Source of the DNA: Darksidea phi
Taxonomy: Eukaryota; Ascomycota; Dothideomycetes; Pleosporales; Lentitheciaceae
NCBI GenBank assembly: GCA_030770425.1
Contig: JASJFT010000086.1
Span: forward strand, 62,001 to 126,000
Direction: 5' to 3'
DNA: 64,000 bases
Shown: positions 1 to 11,639 of the stretch, in pieces
Position numbering within the stretch: position 1 is the first letter of the stretch
Layout: the number at the start of each line of letters is the position of its first letter
Position numbers and translations under genes: made by a program
Notes under the pieces: model-generated
Database searches by the model: none
Told to the model about the DNA's origin: nothing
The model's input: the letters and a program-made list of their open reading frames with translations, nothing else

Positions 1-325
1 GGCCAACATAAAGGTGATGCAGGGTCGCCGTCGCGCACCCCGCCATGACGATGAATTGAAGACCGACAAGCATGTTGGTGAAATAAACGACGATGCGAAG
101 ATAGCTGTCGAAGTGAGGAAGTTTAACCTCGAGTCTCAAGCTTTGAGCGAAGCGCACTCAAGACTAATAGTCGCTAATCCGTCGTGTCTTCCTTACATAT
201 TGGCTTGTGGGGTGCAGGTGATGCGCAGGGGCGAATTGATTGCCGGGTGCTAATTTGGCAGAACATCGCTTGGCGAATAAAACCAATCCATGCAAAGTAA
301 ACGTTTAAACCGCACTCAAACATCG
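1..325. other. Left edge, no gene supported
   Basis: This stretch precedes the stop codon of the kinase gene. An open frame of 79 codons on the plus strand has no recognisable domain. It is most likely the 3' flank of the kinase gene. Confidence 0.4.
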
Positions 326-2854
326 CTACGGCGGCTTCGGCACTTCAATGGCCGCGTGAGTTGGATGCGGGGGATGGTGCCGTGGTGTGAGCGGCTCGGC
401 AGCTTCGAAGTCCTCAGGACCTGTGCGTAGAGTGCAGCTCAGGCAAGCGAACGGCAGGCGGGGATCGTCTGCAATTTGCCGTGCTGTCGGTCTCTTATTT
501 GGTTCGCTGTCCAGCATTTCTATTGTCTGATTTCTTACTATGTGGAGTTCAGGTTCGTGAATGGGAAGTTCGGAAAGCCAAGTACGAACTTGTCCGTTAG
601 CAGAGTGGTACGGACGGAGACCCATGTCAGCTCTCTGGCGAACGGCTCGGAGCACGTTCCAATGCGTTAAGGTGGTGTCTACCACGGAGGGCTTATCAGA
701 TCCTGATGCGTCGAGGAGCGTAGCAAGCATTTCCGCGAAAACGCAGCCCAAAGAAAATACGTCTACCGACAAGCCTCTGCTTTCCTGCAGTACCACCTCG
801 AGCGCCGCATATGCTCGCGTGAAGGAGGTAGGATTCTCCGTCTCAGCTTCTTCGACCGACTCGTACGAACGCGAGATACCGAAGTCCGTAAGGTAAATCT
901 TGAATAGATCGGCATCGTTCGTTGTTGAATTTCGAACGTCGCGTACTAAGAGATTCTGAGGTTTGATGTCCATGTGCTTGAGTGGCAACGAGTGCATAAA
1001 ATCGAGCACCTTTGCTAGGCAGGTGAAGAACTGACGAAGCGAGGCGCACTCTACAGCAGTATCGTCAGCCGTCCGGGTCAGCTCCATGAATTGTTCCAGA
1101 TTCCACTCGGCGCAGGGATACGTCAGAATCGCAAAGTCTGAGCCGATGACATATGTACCAACCAGGCGAACGATGTGCGAGTGCTGGATCCGGTACAGAT
1201 GTTGTACTTCACGAAACGCGTCTTCTCGCTTCAGCCCGCTCCACTTGTTGCATCGCATTAACTTCCTCACCAATCGTATACGCTTGCAGCGTACACTTTC
1301 TACAAGGGCGTTTTGTGTCATTCCGAGAAGCATCTCGACCTGCAGAGGAATCTGATCGCGTTCTTTTGGATCGAACTCTACGTGCTGCCCTCGACCCGAC
1401 CAGTCAGTCTCCATCGTTGATTCGGGCAGAAGGTCGTGCTCCTTCAGCATCATCCAGTAGGCGGTGTGGCCCGTCATGTCCTGGTTTAGTGATAACGTGG
1501 TTTCGATTGAAAAAAAGCTATCAATGCTGGATTTCTTAGTGATGCGACTAGTCGTGTTTGTCGACCGTAGGGTTCTTGCTGTTACAAAGGACTGGCGCGC
1601 CGAGAACGTGGACTGGTTGCTTCTTTTACCAATCGACGAATCGTCATTGAAGGGTCTTCCAGCTTGGCAAAGTTGCTCCTGAAATTCAGGCCGACTAAGC
1701 TCTCCAACATCTATGGAAGTGCGCCTCGACACATCGAGCAAAGTCTTGGAAGACGCATTCCGGCAAGGGTATGATTGGTCGTAGAAGTCTAGTCGCGAGC
1801 TTAGAGTCTCCAAAGTGGCAACACTATCCGTATCTGGCAGGAGAGTTTCGCAGCTATCTTCTTGGGAACTATCCCTCTCCTCAGCGTCCTCCGTAATCGG
1901 TTTTAGCCCCTTAGGAAAGAAGTCAATCCCCGAGTCGGGAAGTGAACAGGGAACATTTGAGGGTGTTTGACGTGGAGATTCCTTCTTTTTAGTGCTGGAT
2001 GACAACGGTGGTTTTTCGGTAATAACCGTCGAAGAGATCGCATCAAAGGGGTTCAACCCCTCTCTATAAGCCCGAGGGACTCGTGTGGGGTCAGCGTTCC
2101 CGAAAATGCCATCTTCAATAGGTCTCTCGGTTTTCAGCGGTTTCTTGCTCTGCAACCCCGATCCAACACTAAGCGCCCGTCGGAGAAGTTTCTTCGGTAG
2201 ATTGTAGAAGGTGAGTTTTGGGTCTGGCTCTTCTGGATCCTTCTTAATCTGGGAGCGAAGCAAAAGGGCGGCCACACTTGGGGACAAATTGACATCTAGG
2301 TGGTGTAAGATGCCACTGTCCGTTCCGAAAATGGGACTCCATCCTGTGGAGATAGTGGCGATCGACTTCCCATGGCGATATGCTGTAAGCGGCGTGCGCT
2401 TGTTGAGTTCGTTTGTGATATCTACCAGAAAAACCTGAAGATTATGTTCAGAGAGCGTTCGAATGTATTCGCGGGTTTTTGTGTGCAGTTCGAGTAGCCC
2501 GCGGAGCTCGTTGTCATTTTCGATGAATCCCGTGGTTCGAAACAGCACCCACAGTACGTCTTGCGCGAGATATCCGAGTTGCTCGATTTCGAGTTTGCTC
2601 AGATATTCCACACGGGATGGGTTCGGGTGAAGCCGAGACACCGTAAGAAAACCCGTGGGAGATTCGAGAAAGTAGAGTTTTAGGTACGTCGTGAGGAATA
2701 GCGCAAGGTTCCGCCACGCTATACGATGTGATCCATTCTCGCAAAAGATAAGATAGGCATCGTAAACTGGTTCGAGGTCTTGAGGGCGAAGGCGATCCTG
2801 AGACGGTAGCGAAACCCGTGCCGATTGCTCTTCGCTGCTATCTATGGCGTACAT
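326..2854 (-). CDS. Serine/threonine protein kinase domain protein
   Basis: A single-exon 842-aa protein with its kinase domain in the C-terminal third, about residues 505-800. Visible motifs are a degenerate glycine loop near 509-520, a candidate ATP-binding lysine at 531, the catalytic loop HMDIKPQN at 627-634 (D629, K631, N634) and TDFGISR at 656-662. The catalytic loop has Met where HRD kinases have Arg, and the APE motif reads as an ALE-like sequence near 684, so activation-loop control may be unusual. Residues 1-200 form a conserved-looking helical region that I do not recognise. Residues 200-480 are low-complexity and Ser/Thr-rich, which fits a regulatory linker. The catalytic D, K, N and DFG residues are all present, so it is probably active. 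The substrate is unknown. The start is the first ATG of the frame, with no nearby competitor. Confidence 0.85.
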   Translation of the reverse strand: MYAIDSSEEQSARVSLPSQDRLRPQDLEPVYDAYLIFCENGSHRIAWRNLALFLTTYLKLYFLESPTGFLTVSRLHPNPSRVEYLSKLEIEQLGYLAQDVLWVLFRTTGFIENDNELRGLLELHTKTREYIRTLSEHNLQVFLVDITNELNKRTPLTAYRHGKSIATISTGWSPIFGTDSGILHHLDVNLSPSVAALLLRSQIKKDPEEPDPKLTFYNLPKKLLRRALSVGSGLQSKKPLKTERPIEDGIFGNADPTRVPRAYREGLNPFDAISSTVITEKPPLSSSTKKKESPRQTPSNVPCSLPDSGIDFFPKGLKPITEDAEERDSSQEDSCETLLPDTDSVATLETLSSRLDFYDQSYPCRNASSKTLLDVSRRTSIDVGELSRPEFQEQLCQAGRPFNDDSSIGKRSNQSTFSARQSFVTARTLRSTNTTSRITKKSSIDSFFSIETTLSLNQDMTGHTAYWMMLKEHDLLPESTMETDWSGRGQHVEFDPKERDQIPLQVEMLLGMTQNALVESVRCKRIRLVRKLMRCNKWSGLKREDAFREVQHLYRIQHSHIVRLVGTYVIGSDFAILTYPCAEWNLEQFMELTRTADDTAVECASLRQFFTCLAKVLDFMHSLPLKHMDIKPQNLLVRDVRNSTTNDADLFKIYLTDFGISRSYESVEEAETENPTSFTRAYAALEVVLQESRGLSVDVFSLGCVFAEMLATLLDASGSDKPSVVDTTLTHWNVLRAVRQRADMGLRPYHSANGQVRTWLSELPIHEPELHIVRNQTIEMLDSEPNKRPTARQIADDPRLPFACLSCTLRTGPEDFEAAEPLTPRHHPPHPTHAAIEVPKPP

Positions 2855-4149
2855 GTTGGGCTATTATGCGAAATCGCAAAACGAAGCCATTGGAAAGTGC
2901 GTCGAGGGACGAAAAGAACTATGACCACATCGCAAGGAAGAGGAGATGGCAAAGTCTGAGGGTTTGGGAAGCGTGAAGCGTGAAGCGCAAGTGTGGCTGA
3001 GGCACGGCTTCATTCCTCTAGCGAACCAATTGACGACACTTACCCCTGCTGCACTGAGATTTGCTCAGCCCCCACCGTCAGTTATACGCTCCACTCCGAA
3101 GGTTCATGCGTTGATGGCCACCTGGCAACGAATCGTAAGTGTCCCGCCCGAGACCCACAGGCAAACATGCCACAGTACTGATCACATGCCCATATGGGAA
3201 ATCTCTAATCCGATACCATTATTCCACCCCCGCTTTCTTCCTCTCTCAACTACGGAACTCTCGTATTAGATGAAGCCAGTATCAACTAGCCCCGCTGCTC
3301 CACCCGGTGTGCACGTGACGGGCGCTTGAATTAGTAGCACTTTTCGACGTTAACTATTTAATTATAGCGTATATAGGAATATCCCATCACTACTACTAAA
3401 GCCTCCAAATATATATAATTTCGGGATTAGATGTTATTAATACAACTATAATAGTATAGTTACGTAACGTAGCTTCCCTCCTCCTAAACCCAGCCCCTCC
3501 CCACCCAAAAAAAAAAAAAGAAAAACCAACAAAGATAACATTCAATACCCCGTCACCCCTAACCAACCTCTACCACATCCCAAACTACCAATATCCATGC
3601 ATAAAAGCCGCCTTACTCCCAACACAGCCACAAATAGGCCTCAACCCACGTGACCCGTGTACCTCCTATCAACACATACCCATCCAACGCACAGAAGAGG
3701 CCCTTTCAACCAGAGAGTATCAAGTCTAAACCAATGTAAATCTTTACCTCTATGCCTCCAATGTGCGGAACATACACCATTGATTTCCACACCGTTACTC
3801 CGTTGCGAGTTTGTAAAAGTCGGTATGATTGGTGCGACGATAGGCTTGTCTTCTCCAATAGAGCCGGGAATAATCTATGTAAATTAGTGCTGTTACCATC
3901 ACAAACCCCTCATAACCAGAACGTAGAACCCGTACGCACGCACGCACGCACACACGCACGCACGCATGCGGTAGAGTATACAGAGGAGAAATGTAACTCG
4001 ATCATACCCAATATTTATTTTTCAAACACAAAACAAGACTCATAGCGCCGGAGAAAAGAAACGCCAGGCGATGGAAAACCCACTTCTTGTCCTACTCCTA
4101 GACCTAAGCCTAAACCAAACCCACCTAAGCGAGCTAAACGCTGACTGGT
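2855..4149. other. Intergenic region with AT-rich patch and microsatellite
   Basis: No gene is supported here. It holds an AT-rich patch at about 3345-3470 that resembles a sequence near 40690, an A-rich run near 3508-3521, and an ACGC-type microsatellite at about 3931-3967. Short open frames in this stretch have no recognisable content. Confidence 0.4.
3931..3967. repeat. ACGC microsatellite
   Basis: About nine tetranucleotide units of the ACGC/GCAC type with one imperfect unit (acac) in the middle. It lies just downstream of the UBE2O-like gene. Confidence 0.7.
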
Positions 4150-7041
4150 TTAATTGCACTGCGTCCGAATCCTTTCCAGCTTCTCAACCTCCCTCCTAAG
4201 CATAACCATAGCGCCCAAACTAACCTTCCTAAGTCCATCACATTCACCGTCATCCTGTTGATCCGAGCTCCGCTCTAGCACTTGCCTCGCCGCCTCAATA
4301 GCTTTGTCAAGCAGATTCGGCGCGGCATCCGTGCGAGAACGATACAAATACATCAATTCATCAGCAAAAGGCATGACGCCATTCGTCAGGGCATGTGCGA
4401 TGAAAGCACGAGAGCGGAAGTACGAGCGTTCGGTATATAGCGCGCTGCTACGTTTAGTTTCGGGGGCGGCGCGGTGAACGTCATAGCCGGCTTCGTTGTA
4501 GTATGGTTCTTTGACAAGGACGAGACCCATGAGGGAGACGAGAACTTGTAAGAGTGTGCTCTTGGTCGGGCTCCAGCTTTCGTTTTTCTCGTCGGTGTGC
4601 CATGTTCCTAACAAGCTCAAGCAGATCTTGCCGTTTTCGTAGAGGTTTGGGTTCACAGGGCCATTGCCATATGTCCAGCTATGGAAGAAGGCGGAAGGGG
4701 GTTGTTGCGGATACGAAGCACCGAGATGGAAGTCGATGAGGAAGGGAGCGTATTCATAAGGTGTGTCTGAGGGACCGATCATGAGAACACGGATGAGGTC
4801 GAGGCGGGACTCCCAGGTTCTGACGAAGATACCGGGAGGAAGTGAGGTGCGGAGGATCTTGTGTTCTTTGGCGATGCGCCGCATAAATGTGGAAGACGAG
4901 GCTGCGGTTTGGGTGACGAAGTGGTGGTCATTAGGCGGTTCACACTCCAGGATGGAAAAGGAGGATGGGGTAATCGAGGTAGCCCTCTGCGGAAGTGGCG
5001 GTAGAGGATGGTCCACGTCCATCGCAGATGCATGGTTAGTTTCCTCTTGAGCATGAGATGCATTTTCTGCGTCATTGGCTAACGGAGATGTTCGCTCACC
5101 ATCCGATGTTATTTCTAGTATGGCATTCGAAGTTGCCATACCCTCTGCTATCGCGAGGTCCGGCATAGGTTCATCGTTATCTCTGTCCTCATCCTCGGTC
5201 TCGGTGGTCCAGTCCTCGTCATTCCCGGCTGTCGGCGGCTCTTCTCCGTCCACGCCTTCGTACTCTATCCACATTTCGTTGAACGATGCAGAATCCTTAT
5301 CGTCATCATCATCATCGGAATCGCCGCCACTTCCTGAGAACAAATGGTCGTACACATCGCTTGGATATGCGAGCGTAACATTGTCAATAGCAACGCGGAC
5401 ATCCACGACCGGCTTGGCGGCGCCCAGCCGAACGGTAACCTTTCCGTCTAGTCCCAAGTCGAGGACCATGCCAAACCATTGAGGTCCTTTCATGTCACCT
5501 GGCAGTGTCTGGGCGTCAATAGCACCAGGGTGCACAAGCACAAAGTCACCTTGCCTTCGCGTCAAACTTGGTGTTGAACGTATGTCGTAGATACTGACAT
5601 CTTCGGTGGCATCGCCTAGCTTGCCTATTTCAGCGGGCGGTATAATATCTTCATCCAGGAATTGAACGTTGGGGTTTTCGAACCACCGCACTGTGGCTAT
5701 CCGGTCGCGCGATTTTACTCCCTGTACAATGCCGACTTTGGCCGGCTTGAAGGTCCACGCCACGTCTTTGGACGTACTCTCACGCTGCGTTTTCGTACAC
5801 ACAAACTCTCCGGGCCAGACTTCATCCTCGTCGTCAAACCTGAAGTCCGGGATGAGTGACTTGCTCGACTCTTGGGTGATGGTGAGATCTTGCCACTGGA
5901 CAGTGACCTGGGTATGGGTCTGCGTGATTAAGAAGACGTTCAGGTCGTACCCAAGGGTCTCTGTACGCGGTATTCTCGTCAACTTCCCTTCCGGAGAGCC
6001 GTTCGGAAGCTTCTTGGAGCCGTCCCACCTGATGGCAGCGGCCGTGAGGTCCTTGAAGCGCACACGATCTCCCACGGTCGTGACGTTGTATGTCCGCCCA
6101 ACACCGTCTCCGTCGAGTGGCAGAGTGGCAGCGGGTGAGCGCGAACCGTTGTAGACGTGGAAGCTTTCGCTTTCCATGTCGTCCTGAAAGAGGCGTGACG
6201 GTGGCTCGTCGTTCTGGCCAGGCGCGCCTGCCCCGAGCCTCCGTCCGATCCAACGCACATCGAGGTAGATTGGGCGCGTCTCTACCACCACGCCCTCTGG
6301 TCGCACGTTTGGGTCATAGGCGCCGTACTGCCACCGACCCCTCCGCAGGTTGCCCTTCTTTGTCTTGATCGTGTCGCCTACAAAGGGACGGCTCATCATA
6401 AAGTTGTCACTTTCCACATCGTCGGGATCCTCTACTATTACGACCGAGTTGTTGCTGAGCTTAACTGCGACGTCTTCAAAGATACCTTGTATCACGCCGA
6501 GCCAGTCGCCGTAGGCAACCATTGCGCCTTCGGCATACTCGTACAGGCTGACGAGCTCCTGGGAGGACACGGGCTGTATCGATAGTTCCTCGATTATGGC
6601 GGGCGTGCCCATTCCGCCGTTGAACTTGGTGGCGGGGAAGAGAGTGAAACAGAGCTTTGTGCTAATGACGGTTCCGCTCATAGGGTCCTTGGAGTTCCGC
6701 TTGACGATATCGCCAAGACGCAGGGTGCGATCGAGCAGGACCAGCTGTGTCTCAGGTATCAGCTCCGTTCCAACCCGTGTCTGCCAGTCGACCACAACGG
6801 TGCCCCGCGGAGGGATGCCGGTGCGCAAAAACTTCTGGCGTTCGTCGGGTGGCACGTCGTGGTGCCAGTTTATGAGTTCCCCTACGTCCCGCTGCGGGCG
6901 CGGCGGGTGGCTCTCGACATCCCGAAACGTGCGGTCGACGAAGCCGACGGCGCCCCACCCGAGGGGTAACCGGGCGACTATGTCGTCGACGTGGAAGACG
7001 CCAGGCTCGGGCTGGCTCCCCATTGGGGCGTCCGTCGACAT
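4150..7041 (-). CDS. UBE2O-like E2 ubiquitin-conjugating enzyme
   Basis: A large E2 of the UBE2O type (hybrid E2/E3 in animals), which transfers ubiquitin to substrates. In the longest open frame (1073 aa, start at 7371) the UBC fold covers about 829-985. It contains [19 protein letters not shown], in which the Cys (917 in that numbering) is the predicted thioester residue; this is the hallmark loop of UBE2O-class E2s. The long N-terminal half has repeated beta-rich segments (about 120-680) like the conserved regions of UBE2O, then an acidic linker (about 685-735). I prefer the ATG at 7041 (963 aa), because upstream residues are Arg/Pro-rich and not protein-like, and the 7371 ATG would sit only 24 bp from the divergent COG8 start. 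A further in-frame ATG lies at 7023. The family assignment is firm; the start is uncertain. Confidence 0.88.
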   Translation of the reverse strand: MSTDAPMGSQPEPGVFHVDDIVARLPLGWGAVGFVDRTFRDVESHPPRPQRDVGELINWHHDVPPDERQKFLRTGIPPRGTVVVDWQTRVGTELIPETQLVLLDRTLRLGDIVKRNSKDPMSGTVISTKLCFTLFPATKFNGGMGTPAIIEELSIQPVSSQELVSLYEYAEGAMVAYGDWLGVIQGIFEDVAVKLSNNSVVIVEDPDDVESDNFMMSRPFVGDTIKTKKGNLRRGRWQYGAYDPNVRPEGVVVETRPIYLDVRWIGRRLGAGAPGQNDEPPSRLFQDDMESESFHVYNGSRSPAATLPLDGDGVGRTYNVTTVGDRVRFKDLTAAAIRWDGSKKLPNGSPEGKLTRIPRTETLGYDLNVFLITQTHTQVTVQWQDLTITQESSKSLIPDFRFDDEDEVWPGEFVCTKTQRESTSKDVAWTFKPAKVGIVQGVKSRDRIATVRWFENPNVQFLDEDIIPPAEIGKLGDATEDVSIYDIRSTPSLTRRQGDFVLVHPGAIDAQTLPGDMKGPQWFGMVLDLGLDGKVTVRLGAAKPVVDVRVAIDNVTLAYPSDVYDHLFSGSGGDSDDDDDDKDSASFNEMWIEYEGVDGEEPPTAGNDEDWTTETEDEDRDNDEPMPDLAIAEGMATSNAILEITSDGERTSPLANDAENASHAQEETNHASAMDVDHPLPPLPQRATSITPSSFSILECEPPNDHHFVTQTAASSSTFMRRIAKEHKILRTSLPPGIFVRTWESRLDLIRVLMIGPSDTPYEYAPFLIDFHLGASYPQQPPSAFFHSWTYGNGPVNPNLYENGKICLSLLGTWHTDEKNESWSPTKSTLLQVLVSLMGLVLVKEPYYNEAGYDVHRAAPETKRSSALYTERSYFRSRAFIAHALTNGVMPFADELMYLYRSRTDAAPNLLDKAIEAARQVLERSSDQQDDGECDGLRKVSLGAMVMLRREVEKLERIRTQCN

Positions 7042-7394
7042 GAAAGGCAGGACGCTGTCGGCGGCGAAGAAGGCTATCTGTGGCGAGCTCGTCACGTCGG
7101 CGGCGTGTGGCGCGGAGGCGGGGGGTTGTGCGGAGAGGAAGCGGTCTGTGAAGAGGCGTGCACGTCGGTCTCGGCGGTGTTGAAGTCGGAGGAGGCTGGT
7201 CGTCCATGGCGAGTCAAATGGCGGCCGCCTTATGCTGTGCATGTGAAATATTACGCAATCGGAGGGGGTTTTCGGGAGGGACGGCGCACGGGCCACGATA
7301 ACCGGGGATGCGGGCGACACGTCCGCGACGACGCGCGGGCATGGGAAGATACGACACGAGGGGATAGACACGACAAGAATACGCTCGCAGCGGC
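7042..7394. promoter_or_regulatory. Shared divergent promoter, UBE2O-like / COG8
   Basis: About 350 bp separate the preferred start of the UBE2O-like gene (minus strand) from the COG8 start (plus strand), so the two housekeeping genes must share a promoter region. No TATA box is obvious. This is inferred from layout and depends on the choice of UBE2O start. Confidence 0.4.
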
Positions 7395-8903
7395 ATGGCA
7401 GACGCGCTGTACGAGCTGCTCATCCCCTACTTGGACGCCCACGATGCGCAGTCGCGGCCCGTGCCCAACAATGCCGTCACCTCGGCCTACCTCTCCCGCC
7501 TAGCCACCCTCCCGCTCGCCGCCCTCACGTCCTCGGAGCAGCAATCGCTCTCGCAAAGCTCGCAGTCGATTCTCCGCTCCCTGCAGGCCCTCTCCAGACG
7601 GTCCCACAAGCCCATCATCTCCTCCACCGACCACCTCGCCCACCTCGGCACCGTCCTTCCCCGACTCGGCCAGGATGCAGGAGCGATCCAGTCCTCGCTT
7701 CCGGAGCTGGAAAGCGCGGCGCAGGGCTTCGCGGAGAAATACAGCAGGAGCGCCGAGAATGCCGTCCTGGAGCGGCGGAGGAAGGCGATGCTGCTGTCGA
7801 GGAACATGGACCGCGTGTCGGACGTGCTGGACCTGCCAACCCTGCTCTCCTCGGCCATATCCTCCTCCTCCGCCTCCTCCTCCGCTTCCTCCTCCTCCGC
7901 AGGACCCCTCCAGCCCAGTGCGACGGCAGCCCCAGTGTCTGCAACGAACGCCAACTATGCCTCCGCTCTCGATCTCCATGCCCACATCAAGCGACTATCG
8001 GCCCTGTATCCCAACTCGCAGCTCATATCATCCCTCGCGTCGCAAGCAGAGCAGGAGATGAAGACGATGACGGCCAATCTCATCGCCTCCCTCCAGTCGC
8101 AAGGCATCAAGCTCGCCGGCGCCATGCGTACCATCGGATGGTTGCGTCGCGTGGCCCCCGAGCTGGACGAAGCGTGGTCTACGCGCCGGGCCAGCATCGG
8201 CAGCGGCGAAGGCAGTCTGGGCGCGCTTTTCCTCGTCTGCCGTTTAGCATGTCTAGAATCCATGCTCTCCGCATTGGACCCTCTGCGCGAGCTTGCAGAC
8301 GCCGAGTCGGAGAACCGGCTCCATGGGAAGGGAAAGGGCGATGCAGGATGGGCTGTCGGCCAACAGACAGAGAAGTATCTGAAAAAGTACCTCGAGGTCT
8401 TCCGCGAGCAGAGTTTCGCCATCATCTCCATGTACAAATCAATCTTCCCCTCTGCTCTCCCAGCACCGGGTTCCGACGACGCAGCACCGGCCGTGAAACC
8501 CGTGTCAGAACCAGCGAACCTTCTCCAGCCCATTCCCTCGGCCCTCGCAACTTTCCCCCTCCACCTCATCGACATGCTCTTCGACACGCTCCGCACCTAC
8601 CTCCCCAACGTGCAGGATCGCTCATCCCGCGACTCTCTACTTACCCAGGTCTTGTATTGCGCCGGCTCATTGGGAAGACTGGGTGGCGACTTTAGCATGA
8701 TGATTGCGCTGCTAGAGGAGGATCTGAGAGCCGGGTTGGACGATGACGACGACGAAATGGAACATCACGAGGTGGAAGAGGAATGGGTAGAGGTCATGAA
8801 GAAGCATCGTGTGCAGGCTAGTCGGCTGGAGTTGTTAGCGTCAGGTGTCGGAGCGGGACGGGCAGGAAGTCCTGTTGACAGAGTGGCTACTCCGAGTCAT
8901 TGA
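7395..8903 (+). CDS. COG8: Conserved oligomeric Golgi complex subunit 8 (Dor1-like)
   Basis: A 502-aa intronless protein that matches the Dor1/COG8 family. COG8 belongs to lobe B of the conserved oligomeric Golgi tethering complex, which captures retrograde vesicles at the Golgi. Recognisable parts are the N-terminal start ([20 protein letters not shown]), a region with a helical tether-like pattern (about 25-145), a Ser/Ala-rich insert (about 150-175), and the conserved block around [20 protein letters not shown] near residues 338-357. The C-terminus is acidic (DDDDDE near 450). Length is in the fungal range. It is divergent from the UBE2O-like gene. Family recognition is by pattern, without an alignment. 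Confidence 0.8.
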   Translation: MADALYELLIPYLDAHDAQSRPVPNNAVTSAYLSRLATLPLAALTSSEQQSLSQSSQSILRSLQALSRRSHKPIISSTDHLAHLGTVLPRLGQDAGAIQSSLPELESAAQGFAEKYSRSAENAVLERRRKAMLLSRNMDRVSDVLDLPTLLSSAISSSSASSSASSSSAGPLQPSATAAPVSATNANYASALDLHAHIKRLSALYPNSQLISSLASQAEQEMKTMTANLIASLQSQGIKLAGAMRTIGWLRRVAPELDEAWSTRRASIGSGEGSLGALFLVCRLACLESMLSALDPLRELADAESENRLHGKGKGDAGWAVGQQTEKYLKKYLEVFREQSFAIISMYKSIFPSALPAPGSDDAAPAVKPVSEPANLLQPIPSALATFPLHLIDMLFDTLRTYLPNVQDRSSRDSLLTQVLYCAGSLGRLGGDFSMMIALLEEDLRAGLDDDDDEMEHHEVEEEWVEVMKKHRVQASRLELLASGVGAGRAGSPVDRVATPSH

Positions 8904-9643
8904 AAAGTGCAAGTCTTATAGAATAGCGCTCTCTCCGGATCGATGACCCTGACCATCCATCTCTCTCTCCACAGAATTGGAACCGCCCCTGCACAAGTAC
9001 CGCTACGGTGGGAGATCCCCCCGGAGTAAGCCCCCTCAAGTTCCGTGCGCAGATCACGCAATAAAGACCCGTCTGACGGCATCCTAGCCGTCGATGAAAG
9101 TTGGGCCCTAGATCGCCCGCGCCAACTCTATTAGCTGGAACCCCTGCATGCCGTGCGCGGGGCCAGCGCGGAACGACCTACACGAAGGTGACCACGACTC
9201 GCGCATCCGGGAGCAGACTCTGGCACGTGCCTCGCTCAAATATCGCCTGAACGATATCTTCGGAGCTATACTATACATAGTGCGGCGAAGTGTATACGAC
9301 AGCTTCGCGACTGTAGTCGCTATCCGCAGCGCAAACAACATCGATGACGCCGCCGTACTGCTAGCCCAAGCATAGTAAAGCGGGCCACAGATCTTGGCTA
9401 CTATGTTTCGTTCACTACCACGGCTTGCGCCCCCATTCTTGGGCCGGCTCATTGAAGCGTCTGAGGTGAAACTGGACTGAGTACTGCTGCTAAGGGCTCT
9501 GTAAGCTTCCTAGATCAGTAATGCAGCGTATCAAAGCGAATTATTATAATATATATATAAATTTTTTTTTTGGGCAAGAACTAGACACGGTTCTTTATGG
9601 TCCAAAATGCGTCCAGGTAGGACTTGTTTCGAGTTACAATTGT
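8904..9643. other. Intergenic, no gene supported
   Basis: Short open frames on both strands (for example 9108-9452 minus) lack recognisable domains. A short AT run lies at 9541-9572. It probably contains the 3' ends of the two convergent neighbours. Confidence 0.35.
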
Positions 9644-10615
9644 CTATCTGAAGACGGCACGCTCCCCCGTCGTTGCCCCCTCCTTCGGTGCCTGAGGCGC
9701 AGCTTGGAACTGCGCGGCCGAATAAGCCTGTTGCTGCTGCACCGGATACTGTTGCGGCATCTGGTACTGCTGTGATCCCGGGTATTGCTGAGGCATCGGA
9801 TAGAACTGCGGTCCCGGTGGAAATGGCGGTGCCGGCGCCTGAGGGTTCATTTCATAAACGCTCGCAAACCCTCCATATCGGCCTTTACTTCCGAAGAGCC
9901 ACTTCGAGCCGCCCCGATCGCGTGTGAGGATCCATATGGAAACCATGACTAGTATCGAGGAGACGGCGAGCGGGATGAGCATAAAGCGCGTTGCTTTCTG
10001 TTCGCCATTAGCATTATTCTCAAGACTTTTATTTTCTCTAAAGGTACATACTGCGAGTCCGCATGCCGGCCTAGCCCAATCATGCTGTGGGTAAAACCTA
10101 TTGATCTGGCATACCCACGTCTCCCTTGTAAACCTCTGTCGGCCTTTCCCTACATCCTCGTACCCCTTCCAACCCTGCCCAGCCTGCACCGCACTTGCCC
10201 ACGCCAACACGCCCACGCATAACCCAACAGATATCAGATTCGTCACAAGTGTAGTCCAGCTCCAAAACCTCTGCGACCCCGGCGAGCCCTCGACGCGCCT
10301 CAACTCCCATATCCCGCAGCAAGCCAACACGCCCACAACGAAGGCGAAGATGCTAACGCCGAGGATGGCGAGTGTAGGCCCGACGTCTATACTGAGGGAT
10401 ATGTCGGTGGTGATGTTGGTGGCGTCCAAGGACGAGTTGGAGGGCCCGTAGAGGGTTATTTCGCGGTTGCCGGTGCGGTAGCTGCGGTTTAATTGGGTGT
10501 TGAGGAGGACTTGCGATACGCGCTCGAGGATGAAGACGAGGGTCGCGATGGGGAGAAGGAGGAATACAGCGGGTGAGAGGAGATAGAGGACGCGAATGCC
10601 ATTGGGGTTCTGCAT
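9644..10615 (-). CDS. Four-TM membrane protein with Pro/Gln-rich tail
   Basis: I chose the ATG at 10615 (323 aa) because it is followed at once by a hydrophobic segment; an in-frame ATG at 10807 would add 64 low-complexity residues. Four membrane segments can be read: VLYLLSPAVFLLLPIATLVF near the N-terminus, LAILGVSIFAFVVGVLACC, LVTNLISVGLCVGVLAWA, and FMLIPLAVSSILVMVSIWIL. A loop with several Cys lies between the third and fourth. The C-terminal 70 residues are a cytosolic-type tail rich in Pro, Gln and Tyr (repeated PQQY). The layout resembles fungal SUR7/PalI-like tetraspans, but I see no diagnostic motif, so no function is assigned. Confidence 0.65.
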   Translation of the reverse strand: MQNPNGIRVLYLLSPAVFLLLPIATLVFILERVSQVLLNTQLNRSYRTGNREITLYGPSNSSLDATNITTDISLSIDVGPTLAILGVSIFAFVVGVLACCGIWELRRVEGSPGSQRFWSWTTLVTNLISVGLCVGVLAWASAVQAGQGWKGYEDVGKGRQRFTRETWVCQINRFYPQHDWARPACGLAVCTFRENKSLENNANGEQKATRFMLIPLAVSSILVMVSIWILTRDRGGSKWLFGSKGRYGGFASVYEMNPQAPAPPFPPGPQFYPMPQQYPGSQQYQMPQQYPVQQQQAYSAAQFQAAPQAPKEGATTGERAVFR

Positions 10616-10936
10616 GACGAAGTTGCGCCTTTGCGCCTTTGGCGAGCGTTGGTATAGCGTGTGGATGCGCGAACGAGAGAGACAGCGGAAGGCTAAAGAA
10701 AGACGGTGGGTATGGGGTGAGAAGACATCGTAGCGTGAGTCAGTTTGGTGCGCGTGGGAGTAACTGAAAAGGTAGCAAAGTAGGATTGGGCGGTAGTGGC
10801 TGTGCAAAGGCTTGGCATCACCGCTAGCTCAAAGGAATTATTATACAACTCGGTTGTTGATAGCGTCGGTGATTGGCCAAGTCGTTTCAGCTATAAGGCA
10901 CCCCACTATTAGTCCTTTTAGTCTCTAAGAGAATGG

Positions 10937-11620
10937 TATGGTAAAGACAACATCCTCAGCTTTGCGACGATATCCTTGACACTGCCCGCGATGCCATCGA
11001 GCGAAGTGCCAGTCCAGCAACCGATATCGACGGTACCCAGCTCGTTGAGGTAATTGGAGATCGCACTGTAACAGGCGGACTGTTGGCCGAAGACTCCGCT
11101 TAGCTTGCCTAGTGCGTCAATGCATTTTCCATCTTCGTTTCGATACCCTCACATTGTGCGATCAACCTCGACAGCCCATCATAGAGAGCCTGTTTGTCCG
11201 CTTTTCCGTTCTTATAACTCGTGATACTGTCCTCTAGATCATCATACTGGCTCTGGAGGTCGTCGGTATACTTGATGTTTAGCGCCCCCACGACTCCGCC
11301 GGCCAATATATCTAAAGCGAAGCGACGGTTCCGTCGATCGAATTCTTCTGTTCATCATAGGGATTATTCGGTCCTTTGCTTCCAGCTTCTGAGGCAAAAA
11401 AATCACGGAGAACACGCCCACTCATCATGTTTGATTTAGCGTGTTGGACAGTATGGTCCAACTTCGTTTGCAGGGCCGCGAGATCGCTGCTACCACCAAC
11501 CCCCCTTGGCCATTCATGCTCTCATGCCTAAAGACTATGTTTTGAACATGAGGGAGTTGTGTTGGAATCAGTGCCACTGTTCCAAAGCTACAAGAAAAGC
11601 CTGCTTGAACCAAGCCCCAA
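10937..11620 (-). pseudogene. Frameshifted relic of an alpha-helical protein
   Basis: Protein-like sequence continues across at least three reading frames on the minus strand: about 11310-11480, 11109-11316 and 10937-11115, each joined to the next by a one-base shift near 11317 and 11112. The pieces are amphipathic and helix-rich with heptad-like spacing (for example MAGGVVGALNIKYTDDLQSQ) and keep fungal codon bias, as expected for a recently broken gene. An alternative is a gene with tiny introns, but no GT...AG pair fits the junctions well. I do not recognise the family. Confidence 0.45.
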
Positions 11621-11639
11621 CGATCACAAGACGTAATGT

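Noticed and set aside
7487..7985. Long Gly/Arg-rich minus-strand frames opposite COG8
   Set aside because: They are low-complexity reverse reads of the Ser-rich insert of COG8.
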